Of a DNA stretch of 10,387 nucleotides, positions 1-6,573 are shown piece after piece (position 1 is the first letter of the stretch; the number at the start of each line of letters is the position of its first letter). Position numbers and translations under genes: made by a program. The stretch spans positions 1 to 10,387 of the forward strand of contig CAJXLR010000040.1 of NCBI GenBank assembly GCA_913056425.1, written 5' to 3'. This stretch comes from an uncultured Bacteroidota bacterium. GTDB lineage: Bacteria > Bacteroidota > Bacteroidia > NS11-12g > UBA9320. The notes beneath the pieces were generated by a model. That model was not told the DNA's origin. It was given only the letters and a program-made list of their open reading frames with translations, and did no database searches.

Positions 1-914
1 CTCCTATGCTCGGCTTTTACAAAACCATCGAAATCTTTGTCGAAGGTGATTAACCCACACCGATCGCTTTTCTTCAACGCTATATTGCTAATGGCAAGCG
101 TTGTATTCACGGCATAATCCATCAAGCTCAAACCGTTGAAAGGCATCAACATGTTACGACCTTTATCAACTGCGAAGTATATCGGTTGAGATTTTTCGTC
201 TTCGTACTGGTTAATCATCAATGACTGATGCCGAGCCGTCGCATTCCAGTTAATCGATCGATAATCGTCACCTTGGACATAAGTTTTGATTTGCTCAAAT
301 TCATAACTATGGCCAAGTCGCCTCATCTTCTTTACACCTTGATTGAGTGCAATCTTTGAAATGGACTTGAGTTCAATTTCTTCCATGTGGAGTAAAGACG
401 GGTAAACCTTTGCAGTGTGCGTCTGAGAAATCGCTAGCTTCCGCTCGATGAGACCGAGCAAGTCGGTTCGAATGAAAAAGTTCAAATCACCAAACTCATG
501 ATTGCCTCGAACCGTCGGCCTAACCGTATAGGTGATTACTTTTTCCTCTGCAGGAGTCAGGACAAAGTTCTTTTTAAAATCGCGCCAATTGAATTGATAC
601 GGGATATCGTCCACAAGGCTAACATCAACCTTTAAACCATAAAGGCTGGTGACGTCTATGTAAATGGTATTGTCGCTCCCAATCGACAGAACATCCGCCA
701 TTCTTCGGCGCGCTGCGACATCTCCACCTCTCCAGAAAAGGAGCACGTAATCCACCAACAACAAAATCAGAAATGCAGCAACCGCCAAAACTCCCAAATA
801 ATAGAGAATCGGATGAATCATGGAAAGTACCATGAAGCCCACCAACACGCCAAAAATGATGAACGTGTTGCGACTAAAGTAGATCGACTTGATATGTCTC
901 AGAAATGCCTTCAA
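1..914 (-). CDS. DUF58 domain-containing membrane protein (3' end outside window)
   Basis: Open reading frame of 304 codons that runs off the left edge, read by direct translation. The start is a TTG at 914-912, directly after the moxR stop at 917-915; the next in-frame ATG falls inside the first membrane segment, so TTG is the better choice. Two hydrophobic segments (about residues 17-33 and 37-60) anchor the protein, followed by a beta-rich region. The DUF58 signature lies at about 205-237: a Y-x-F-E-Q-I-K-x-Y stretch, then G-D-D-Y-R-S-I-N-W, then R-H-x-S-L-M-I-N-Q-Y. A von Willebrand A-like start follows at about 245-256, with D250 in D-K-G-R-N-M, a degenerate metal site. DUF58 proteins usually partner MoxR ATPases in Bat-type operons involved in stress or envelope functions. 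Family assignment is firm; the role is inferred. The C-terminus is not visible. Confidence 0.88.
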   Translation of the reverse strand, partial: MKAFLRHIKSIYFSRNTFIIFGVLVGFMVLSMIHPILYYLGVLAVAAFLILLLVDYVLLFWRGGDVAARRRMADVLSIGSDNTIYIDVTSLYGLKVDVSLVDDIPYQFNWRDFKKNFVLTPAEEKVITYTVRPTVRGNHEFGDLNFFIRTDLLGLIERKLAISQTHTAKVYPSLLHMEEIELKSISKIALNQGVKKMRRLGHSYEFEQIKTYVQGDDYRSINWNATARHQSLMINQYEDEKSQPIYFAVDKGRNMLMPFNGLSLMDYAVNTTLAISNIALKKSDRCGLITFDKDFDGFVKAEHR

Positions 915-1985
915 CTAGCGAGGAACTTCTACCTTCTCAATGATCTGTTGCAGAATTACGGCTGCCGGAACACCTTCCATCTCACGTTGTGGAGAGAGAA
1001 TAATCCGGTGGTTTAATACGGGTTTGGTTACCCAACGAATATCGTCCGGTGTTACAAAATTGCGTCCTCTTAATGCTGCTGCGGCTTTAGATGCCTTCAT
1101 CATCCAAAGAGCGGCACGTGATGACGCTCCAAGGAATAAATCACCGGTTGTGCGTGTTTCTTGAATAATTCTGGCGATGTACTCCAAAAGCTGATCGCTG
1201 ATCGAAACGGATTCAACTATTCCTCTGAGCTTCAGTAGTTGTTTGAGCGACACAACCTTTTGAACGTTTTCCACCTCTTTCATATCGAAATCACTTCGGA
1301 ATCGCTTTAAGATATCTATGTCCTCAGCTAGACTTGGATAGTCCACCACAACCTTAAAAATGAATCGGTCTAATTGGGCCTCCGGAAGGTTGTAAGTCCC
1401 TTCGTTATCTATCGGGTTTTGTGTTGCTAGCACCATGAATGCCTCACCCATTTCTCGGGTAGTTCCGTCTACCGAAACTTGTGCTTCTTGCATCACTTCA
1501 AACATAGCAGCCTGTGTCTTAGCCGGTGCCCGATTTATCTCATCTGCTACGACGATATCTGCGAAAATAGGCCCTTGTTTAAACTCAAAATCGTGTGTTT
1601 TGGCGTTGAATATATTGGTACCCAGAATATCACTGGGCATTAAATCAGGCGTGAACTGGATACGGCTAAAGTCCGCATCTATGGTCTTTGCAAATAATCT
1701 GGCTGTCAGCGTTTTAGCAACTCCGGGCACTCCCTCGATAAGTATGTGCCCCTTTGTAAGAATTGAGATGATCATTAGATCCATCAGTTCTTCCTGACCA
1801 ACAATTACTCGAGAAAGTTGAGCCTTAATTGCGTCGGCAATATCAATAACATCATTTATCCTACCTGCAGATAGGTCGGTGCTCGATTCAAGCGTAGCGT
1901 CCGATGGTACACTTTCGTTTGTATCTGTTGTCTCGTTTGTGTTGACACTTTCAGGCGTTTGGTTTAAACCGTCCTTCTCTTCCAT
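915..1985 (-). CDS. moxR: MoxR-family AAA+ ATPase
   Basis: A 356-residue AAA+ ATPase of the MoxR group, thought to act as a chaperone-like remodeller of partner proteins. The Walker A motif G-V-P-G-V-A-K-T is at 85-92 and Walker B (I-V-V-A-D-E-I) at 144-150. The sensor 1 region A-T-Q-N-P-I-D-N-E-G-T-Y is at 187-198, followed by L-P-E-A-Q-L-D-R-F. The C-terminal lid carries G-A-S-S-R-A at 286-291. The first 40 or so residues are a low-complexity tail rich in Thr, Ser, Asn, Glu and Asp that precedes the usual family start; it may be a disordered extension or show that translation begins later. The gene is followed without a gap by the DUF58 gene, its usual partner, and is divergent from dnaN across 150 bp. 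Its exact substrate cannot be read from the sequence. Confidence 0.93.
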   Translation of the reverse strand: MEEKDGLNQTPESVNTNETTDTNESVPSDATLESSTDLSAGRINDVIDIADAIKAQLSRVIVGQEELMDLMIISILTKGHILIEGVPGVAKTLTARLFAKTIDADFSRIQFTPDLMPSDILGTNIFNAKTHDFEFKQGPIFADIVVADEINRAPAKTQAAMFEVMQEAQVSVDGTTREMGEAFMVLATQNPIDNEGTYNLPEAQLDRFIFKVVVDYPSLAEDIDILKRFRSDFDMKEVENVQKVVSLKQLLKLRGIVESVSISDQLLEYIARIIQETRTTGDLFLGASSRAALWMMKASKAAAALRGRNFVTPDDIRWVTKPVLNHRIILSPQREMEGVPAAVILQQIIEKVEVPR

Positions 1986-2078
1986 GAACTAAAATTTTTC
2001 GAAATATACGTTTTTATCAAACCGGAATTGGGGTGGATAAATAGTGTTCATTGAATGTCAGGAATATATGCACACCGG

Positions 2079-2110
2079 TTGATATATATCGGGGCAATGC
2101 TGTAACTTCG
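2079..2110 (+). promoter_or_regulatory. Probable dnaN promoter, Bacteroidota type
   Basis: TTG at 2079-2081 and TAACTTCG at 2103-2110 are separated by 21 bases, which fits the Bacteroidota pattern of a -33 TTG and a -7 TAnnTTTG box (one deviation: C for the third T). A start of transcription about 5-8 bases further on would leave a leader of roughly 20 bases before the dnaN ATG at 2136. No convincing Shine-Dalgarno sequence is present; the leader is A-rich. Confidence 0.5.
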
Positions 2111-2135
2111 CCTTGCAAAAAAATTGAAAAGCTGA

Positions 2136-3263
2136 ATGAAATTCATTGTTAACACATCGGCATTGTTGCAGAAATTACAAGTTGTAATTGGAACTATCGC
2201 CGCAAAACCAATTCTGCCAATTCTGGATCACTTCCTTTTCAACATCAAAGACGGTGTTCTAACCATTACGAGTACAGACTTGGAAACAAGTATGTCTACC
2301 TCTTTGGAAGTTCAGGCGGAAGAAGATTGCATGGTTGCTGTTCCAAGCCGACTTACCATGGATACGCTTAAGTCGTTACCAAACCAGCCCATCACATTTA
2401 CCTTAGATGAGAAAACGCATGCCATTGAACTTCGTTCGGAGAATGGTCGTTATAAGTTAACCGGTCAACCGGGTGAGGATTTCCCAAAGACGCCCGACTT
2501 AGATTCTGATACGTCTTTCGAAATTCCGTCGATGACGCTTTTATCCAGTATCTCGAAAACGATTTTCGCTACGGGTACGGATGATTTGCGTTTGAATCTT
2601 ACAGGTGTTTACGTTGAGTTATTTAACGACTCAGCAAACTTCGTAGCAACTGATGCGAACCGATTGGTGCGATTGAAGCGTGATGATGTTAAACCGGGAG
2701 TAGAACATTCGTTCATCTTACCGAAGAAAGCTTTAAACCTTTTGAAATCGACTCTAAGCGATGATGAATCTAGCGTTCGAGTGGATTACAACTCAAACAA
2801 TGCATACTTCACTTTTGGCGATGTACAGCTGATTTGTCGTTTTATTGATGAGCGTTACCCTGAATACAGTGCCGTAATTCCGGATCAAAACCCGAACGTG
2901 TTGACCATCAACCGAATGGACTTCCTCAACAGTGTGAAGCGTATCAGCATTTTCTCGAATAAAACAACACATCAGATTCGCCTTAAGATTTCAGGAAGCG
3001 AGTTGGTTATTTCAGCAGAAGACATTGACATGTCGAATGAAGCAACCGAGCGTTTAGCCTGTGAGTACAATGGTGAAGACATTGAAATAGGTTTCAACTC
3101 AAAGCTCTTATTGGATATGCTTAACAACATCGATGCAACTGCAATTCGATTAGAGCTATCTGAGCCAAGCCGAGCAGGTATTATTCTACCAGACGAAAAC
3201 GAAGATGGAGAAGACCTTCTAATGCTTGTTATGCCGATGATGTTGAATAACCCATCCGCATAA
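2136..3263 (+). CDS. dnaN: DNA polymerase III subunit beta (sliding clamp)
   Basis: A 375-residue protein matching the bacterial beta clamp along its length: three repeated clamp domains of about 120 residues each (roughly 1-122, 128-246 and 248-370). It begins M-K-F-I-V-N-T-S-A-L-L-Q-K-L-Q and shows the conserved stretches F-V-A-T-D-A-N-R-L in domain 2 and V-I-P-D-Q-N-P near the domain 2/3 join. It ends with a V-M-P-M-M-L-N type tail, the usual clamp C-terminus that helps form the binding pocket for partner proteins. The dimeric ring encircles DNA and tethers polymerase III and repair enzymes. It is not next to dnaA or recF, so it does not mark the replication origin. It probably has its own promoter (2079-2110) and ends at the terminator at 3414-3443. 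Assignment is secure. Confidence 0.97.
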   Translation: MKFIVNTSALLQKLQVVIGTIAAKPILPILDHFLFNIKDGVLTITSTDLETSMSTSLEVQAEEDCMVAVPSRLTMDTLKSLPNQPITFTLDEKTHAIELRSENGRYKLTGQPGEDFPKTPDLDSDTSFEIPSMTLLSSISKTIFATGTDDLRLNLTGVYVELFNDSANFVATDANRLVRLKRDDVKPGVEHSFILPKKALNLLKSTLSDDESSVRVDYNSNNAYFTFGDVQLICRFIDERYPEYSAVIPDQNPNVLTINRMDFLNSVKRISIFSNKTTHQIRLKISGSELVISAEDIDMSNEATERLACEYNGEDIEIGFNSKLLLDMLNNIDATAIRLELSEPSRAGIILPDENEDGEDLLMLVMPMMLNNPSA

Positions 3264-3294
3264 GCGTTTATGTCATAATTGTCACACTGCTTTG

Positions 3295-3333
3295 TCAGAT
3301 TCGAAAATGATCGAATTATTATTTCAAATCTGA
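3295..3333. repeat. Imperfect inverted repeat in the dnaN 3' region
   Basis: Arms of 12 bases (3295-3306 and 3322-3333) pair at 11 of 12 positions around a 15-base loop. It lies 31 bases after the dnaN stop. No T-run follows, so it is not an obvious terminator; it could be a structured 3' untranslated segment or a protein-binding site. Confidence 0.4.
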
Positions 3334-3367
3334 TATTTAAATGACAGATTTTGGTGAAGTAGTGACT

Positions 3368-3375
3368 TACATTTG
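3368..3375 (+). promoter_or_regulatory. Orphan TAnnTTTG box (TACATTTG) upstream of terminator
   Basis: A perfect match to the Bacteroidota -7 consensus lies between dnaN and the terminator at 3414-3443. The nearest upstream TTTG (3350-3353) is only 14 bases away, shorter than usual, so promoter activity is doubtful. If active, it would make a transcript of about 60-65 bases ending at the terminator, with no reading frame of note. Confidence 0.25.
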
Positions 3376-3413
3376 ATATAAGACTTTTAAACGAGTCTGA
3401 AAGCCAACAGCAC

Positions 3414-3443
3414 AACCCTGGTACTAGGTACCGGGGTTTTTTT
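3414..3443 (+). terminator. Intrinsic terminator after dnaN
   Basis: An 11-bp stem (3414-3424 with 3428-3438, one T-G wobble) closes a three-base TAG loop and runs into seven T residues (3437-3443). It lies 150 bases after the dnaN stop and 61 bases before trmD, so it should end dnaN transcription and uncouple the two genes. Confidence 0.85.
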
Positions 3444-3492
3444 ATGCCTATCGCTAAACTAAACCGCCTAAGCTTCACTCCCAACTCTTCAC

Positions 3493-3500
3493 TACTTTTG
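3493..3500 (+). promoter_or_regulatory. Probable trmD -7 box, almost touching the start codon
   Basis: TACTTTTG is a perfect TAnnTTTG match and ends only four bases before the trmD ATG at 3505. No clear TTG lies 17-23 bases upstream. If it is the -7 box, transcription would begin at or within a few bases of the ATG, giving a leaderless or nearly leaderless message. The absence of a Shine-Dalgarno sequence agrees with that. Confidence 0.5.
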
Positions 3501-3504
3501 CAAT

Positions 3505-4182
3505 ATGCGAATTGACATTATCACGGCCGTTCCTGAATTGCTTGAAGGACCTGTAAATCAGAGCATTTTAAAGAGAGCTCAAGACAAAGGGTTGGCTGAG
3601 ATTGTCGCACATAACCTCAGAGATTATGGGCAAGGAGCATACCGTCAGATAGACGATAAAATATATGGTGGAAATGCAGGTATGGTCTTAATGGTTGAAC
3701 CCGTAGATCAATGCATCACCGATCTAAAAAAAGAAAGGTCATACGACGAAATTATTTACATGACTCCGGATGGTGAACGCTTTAATCAAGGTATTGCCAA
3801 CCAACTTAGCCTTCAGCAAAACCTAATCTTGTTATGTGGTCATTACAAAGGCATCGATGAACGCATACGAGAGCATATGGTAACACGAGAGATTTCGATT
3901 GGAGACTATGTGCTAACCGGTGGAGAGTTAGCAGCCGCCATTGTAACTGATGCTGTAGTCCGATTAATTCCCGGTGTAATCTCGGATGAAACCTCGGCTC
4001 TCACTGATAGTTTTCAGGACAACTTGCTCTCCCCTCCCATTTACACAAGACCGGCGGAATATAAAGGTTGGAAAGTACCGGATGTACTGACCTCTGGCAA
4101 CTTTGCCGAAATTGAGAAATGGAACGATGAAATGGCGCTAAAACGAACACAGGAACGCAGACCCGATCTATTGAATGATTAG
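3505..4182 (+). CDS. trmD: tRNA (guanine-37-N1)-methyltransferase
   Basis: A 225-residue SPOUT-class methyltransferase that uses S-adenosylmethionine to make m1G37 next to the anticodon of tRNAs for Leu, Pro and Arg, preventing +1 frameshifts. The N-terminus M-R-I-D-I-I-T-A-V-P and the D-D-K-I-Y-G-G-N-A-G-M segment (50-60) are typical. The knotted cofactor site shows C-G-H-Y-K-G-I-D-E-R (111-120) and I-G-D-Y-V-L-T-G-G-E (132-141). R153 and D168 (in S-A-L-T-D-S-F) correspond to catalytic residues known from other TrmD proteins. The C-terminal tRNA-binding part includes P-P-I-Y-T-R-P and V-L-T-S-G-N. Length is normal. The neighbours rimM, rplS and rpsP, common around trmD elsewhere, are absent. 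Its stop overlaps that of the opposing prenyltransferase gene. Confidence 0.97.
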   Translation: MRIDIITAVPELLEGPVNQSILKRAQDKGLAEIVAHNLRDYGQGAYRQIDDKIYGGNAGMVLMVEPVDQCITDLKKERSYDEIIYMTPDGERFNQGIANQLSLQQNLILLCGHYKGIDERIREHMVTREISIGDYVLTGGELAAAIVTDAVVRLIPGVISDETSALTDSFQDNLLSPPIYTRPAEYKGWKVPDVLTSGNFAEIEKWNDEMALKRTQERRPDLLND

Positions 4183-5027
4183 AAAAACAGCATCGACAAA
4201 ATACCTGTAATCATTACGTATTTTAACACAGCACTCAATTGTGCAAAATCGTCCTGACTTGTGGATTTATGCGCTTTAAACAAAATCCATATCAGTGGAG
4301 CAATCATACACAGTCCGTAGTAGACAGCAACAATCCATTTTAAAGGTTCCTGGAATTGCGGTATAAACCATTGCACAGCTATTTGTATCAAACTCACCAG
4401 CGCGAATACCGTAACGTAGACAATAAGTAGTCTGGCACCCCGGATACCCATCACAATGGCCGACGTTGCATAACCGGCCGCTTTGTCTCCACTATAGTCT
4501 TCCAAATCTTTGGCCAATTCACGTATGTAAGTGGTAATGGAGGCAAAGGCTGCATAGAAAACAACTAATGGGTAATATTGAATCTGAAAAACGCGGTAAA
4601 TCAGGTAGACGCTGAGCCCTGCAATGGCCGACACAACAACATTTCCGATAACAGGTAATCTCTTTAACCACAAACTATAGCCAACGAGTATACCGGTAAG
4701 GCCACTATAGATAAGCAGCAACTCTGTTGATACAAGCCACGCCAAGAACAAACTCATTAAAGTAAAAACGACATACATTAGCCAGAATAGCGTTATAGAT
4801 CGTTGATGTAAACCCAAGCGATTAGGTCGATTTATTTCGTCTGCTTTGGTATCACAATAATCGTTGAAGATATATCCTGCAGCGGTAAGCAGCACCGATG
4901 CAATCACCATAAACCACAGTCGCGGATCTACTATGTTACGTTGAGCCGTGTCTATAGTTAAAAAGTAATACGTAAACAGTTGCAGTGCAGCTACAACAAG
5001 GAGGTTCAACGGTCTGATTGCACGCAT
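4179..5027 (-). CDS. UbiA-family prenyltransferase, geranylgeranylglycerol-phosphate geranylgeranyltransferase-like
   Basis: A 282-residue integral membrane protein with about eight or nine hydrophobic segments. It has the two aspartate-rich motifs that bind magnesium and the prenyl diphosphate: N-D-Y-C-D-T-K-A-D at 55-63 followed by I-N-R-P-N-R, and R-E-L-A-K-D-L-E-D-Y-x-G-D at 169-181. UbiA enzymes transfer an isoprenoid chain to an acceptor. In Bacteroidota, proteins of this shape are usually annotated as geranylgeranylglycerol-phosphate geranylgeranyltransferase, by similarity to the archaeal ether-lipid enzyme. The true acceptor is unknown here; a quinone precursor is possible but less likely, since the second motif resembles the GGGP type. 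It begins 8 bases after def, so it is probably the last gene of the tonB-like/ruvX/def transcript. Its TAA stop overlaps the trmD TAG on the other strand. Confidence 0.82.
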   Translation of the reverse strand: MRAIRPLNLLVVAALQLFTYYFLTIDTAQRNIVDPRLWFMVIASVLLTAAGYIFNDYCDTKADEINRPNRLGLHQRSITLFWLMYVVFTLMSLFLAWLVSTELLLIYSGLTGILVGYSLWLKRLPVIGNVVVSAIAGLSVYLIYRVFQIQYYPLVVFYAAFASITTYIRELAKDLEDYSGDKAAGYATSAIVMGIRGARLLIVYVTVFALVSLIQIAVQWFIPQFQEPLKWIVAVYYGLCMIAPLIWILFKAHKSTSQDDFAQLSAVLKYVMITGILSMLFF

Positions 5028-5035
5028 TAGTGAGT

Positions 5036-5584
5036 TTAACGCGGGAATTTCATTCGATAGTCTACCGAGATATTTCCCTTCTTGATATCGTTTAGTTTTC
5101 CTTTGATTAGACGACGCTTTAAGGCAGAAATGTGATCTATGAAAAGTACCCCTTCTATGTGATCGTATTCGTGCTGTATTACCCGAGCCGTCATACCGTC
5201 AAACTCTTCTTCGTGTGTATTGAAGTCCTCATCCTGGTATTGAAGCGTGATAGTAGCGTTACGCTCCACATTTTCTCGGATGTGCGGAATACTGAGGCAA
5301 CCTTCTTCAAACGTCCACTCGTCGTCGTATTCCTCAATCATCTGTGGATTGATAAAGACTTTACGAATGCCGTCTTTTTCGTTATCGTACATGTGCGTGC
5401 TGTCAATCACAAAAAGTCGGATTGGCAGACCAATCTGAGGAGCAGCTAAACCCACTCCATTTGATGAATCCATGGTCTCTAACATGTTTTCGATTAGCGA
5501 TGACAACTCCGGGTATTTACTATCAATGTCTTTACATTTCTTTCTTAAAACCGGGTCTCCATATGCTCGAATGGGTAGAATCAT
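5036..5584 (-). CDS. def: Peptide deformylase
   Basis: A 182-residue metalloenzyme that removes the formyl group from the N-terminal methionine of new proteins. All three family motifs are present: G-V-G-L-A-A-P-Q-I-G at 43-52, E-G-C-L-S-I-P at 94-100 (metal-binding Cys96), and Q-H-E-Y-D-H at 137-142 (His138 and His142 bind the metal, Glu139 is catalytic). The N-terminus M-I-L-P-I-x-x-Y-G-D-P-V-L-R-K is typical of Bacteroidota deformylases. The ATG shares four bases with the ruvX stop (ATGA), which points to translational coupling. The UbiA-family gene follows after 8 bases. Assignment is secure. Confidence 0.97.
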   Translation of the reverse strand: MILPIRAYGDPVLRKKCKDIDSKYPELSSLIENMLETMDSSNGVGLAAPQIGLPIRLFVIDSTHMYDNEKDGIRKVFINPQMIEEYDDEWTFEEGCLSIPHIRENVERNATITLQYQDEDFNTHEEEFDGMTARVIQHEYDHIEGVLFIDHISALKRRLIKGKLNDIKKGNISVDYRMKFPR

Positions 5585-5994
5585 TTGTTTGCTGCTAAGT
5601 AATCCTGCAAAATTAGGCTGGCGCTTGAAGAATCCAACAGAGATTTGTCACGTCGCTTCTTCTTCTTTAGTCCACTGTCTATAAGGCCTTGCATGGCTAT
5701 TTTGGAGGTAAATCTTTCATCGTACCGAACAATCTGAATGTCTGAAAGTTTTTCGCTGAGTTTTTCAATGAACTTGACTATGTCCTTTTCAACTTCCGAG
5801 AGTTCTCCAGACATACGCCTGGGTTGACCAACTACGATTGTTTCAACCTCCTCGCGGCTGCAGTAGTTGGCAATGAATGTAATCGAATCGGATTCCGCAA
5901 CGGTGTCTAAAGGTGAAGCTATCAATTGAAGTGGATCTGTAACAGCGAGTCCAACTCGTCTTTTACCGTAATCTATTGCAAGTATTCTGGGCAC
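5581..5994 (-). CDS. ruvX: RuvX/YqgF-type Holliday junction resolvase-like protein
   Basis: I choose a GTG start at 5994-5992, giving 137 residues beginning (M)-P-R-I-L-A-I-D-Y-G, the normal YqgF length and N-terminus. The frame stays open upstream, but that stretch lies inside the preceding gene and has no family similarity. The RNase H-like fold is shown by D8 in I-D-Y-G-x-x-R-V-G-L-A (catalytic aspartate), V-V-G-Q-P at about 54-58, Y-D-E-R-F-T-S at 91-97 and a C-terminal D-S-S-S-A-x-x-I-L at 121-129. Family members act in processing the 5' end of pre-16S rRNA and were proposed as resolvases; both have been suggested, and the rRNA role is better supported in E. coli. The GTG shares one base with the upstream gene's TAG, and the TGA overlaps the def ATG, so the three genes appear coupled. 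Confidence 0.92.
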   Translation of the reverse strand: MPRILAIDYGKRRVGLAVTDPLQLIASPLDTVAESDSITFIANYCSREEVETIVVGQPRRMSGELSEVEKDIVKFIEKLSEKLSDIQIVRYDERFTSKIAMQGLIDSGLKKKKRRDKSLLDSSSASLILQDYLAANK

Positions 5995-6425
5995 TATTCT
6001 TTTGGGGGGATTTGTACGTGGATTGGTTTTATAAAGGCCATACGAACAAGCTTTCCGCGTTGCTTCGCAGGTTTCCATTTTTTACAACTCATCTCTTCGA
6101 AAACTTGAATGCACGCAAGTTGTAGATCGTACGGTATGGCTGATTTATTGCGAACCTTGATGTTTGACACACAGCCATTCTTTTCAATAACAAAATCGAC
6201 CATAACCGTTTTATCAAACCCTTTTTTGAGTTCCCACATGCGTTCAGGAACCTTTATGTGTTTGCTTATGTACTTGTCCAGCGCGGCATCTCCTCCTTTG
6301 TAGGTTGCTCGTTGTTGAACATGATAAAACTTGTATACGTCAGATGAGTCGGAAGCGGTTGAGTCTTGCGCGGCTGCAAACAAAAAGCTGATTAGACCGA
6401 TGAACGTAAAGATTGTGGTTTTCAT
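5994..6425 (-). CDS. Secreted protein with stand-alone TonB C-terminal domain
   Basis: A 143-residue protein starting with a signal peptide (M-K-T-T-I-F-T-F-I-G then a hydrophobic run, likely cut after A-A-A-Q at 17-20). A TonB C-terminal-like domain follows at about 36-138: Y-K-G-G-D-A-A-L-D-K-Y-I (42-53), F-V-I-E-K-N-G-C-V-S-N-I-K-V (78-91) and K-W-K-P-A-K-Q-R-G-K-L-V-R (116-128). In Bacteroidota such domains occur alone or fused to sensors and peptidases. This one lacks the N-terminal membrane anchor and proline-rich arm of true TonB, so it is unlikely to energise outer-membrane transport by itself; a periplasmic binding or scaffold role is inferred only. It is the first gene of a compact unit with ruvX, def and a UbiA protein. 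Confidence 0.8.
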   Translation of the reverse strand: MKTTIFTFIGLISFLFAAAQDSTASDSSDVYKFYHVQQRATYKGGDAALDKYISKHIKVPERMWELKKGFDKTVMVDFVIEKNGCVSNIKVRNKSAIPYDLQLACIQVFEEMSCKKWKPAKQRGKLVRMAFIKPIHVQIPPKE

Positions 6426-6435
6426 GACTTGGCTT

Positions 6436-6464
6436 CAAAGGTAGTTTAAACAATGTGAGCAAAA
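6436..6464 (-). promoter_or_regulatory. Probable promoter of the TonB-like/ruvX/def/UbiA unit
   Basis: On the minus strand TACCTTTG (6443-6436) matches the TAnnTTTG box exactly, with TTTTG 16 bases upstream (6464-6460), slightly close for the -33 element. The box ends 10 bases before the ATG at 6425, so the leader would be only a few bases long. Confidence 0.5.
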
Positions 6465-6500
6465 GCCAAGGCCCCTGTAGTTTACTGACTTATTGGTAGC

Positions 6501-6515
6501 CACGAATGCACGAAT
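6501..6515. repeat. Short tandem CACGAAT motif
   Basis: Two copies of CACGAAT (6501-6507 and 6509-6515) separated by one G. From memory it resembles short strings that recur between genes in some Bacteroidota genomes; only one instance is in this window, so this is a weak call. Confidence 0.2.
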
Positions 6516-6573
6516 AAAGGTGAGATAAATTGCTTTGGGATAAAAAGAGTTGGGGAAGTCTCTGTAACAGTAA

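Noticed and set aside
2001..2008. Possible moxR -7 box TATATTTC on the minus strand
   Set aside because: The last base does not fit the TAnnTTTG consensus and no TTG lies at a suitable distance; too weak to call.
2136..3263. dnaN as a marker of a replication origin
   Set aside because: dnaA, recF and gyrB are absent, and no DnaA-box cluster was noticed in the flanking 150-bp and 241-bp gaps.
2972..3484. 170-residue minus-strand frame opposite the end of dnaN and the terminator
   Set aside because: It overlaps a certain gene and the terminator hairpin, and shows no recognisable family or plausible domain.
5995..6078. 28-residue N-terminal extension of RuvX from an upstream ATG
   Set aside because: It lies wholly within the end of the TonB-like gene, resembles no YqgF protein, and the GTG at 5994 gives the normal family start.
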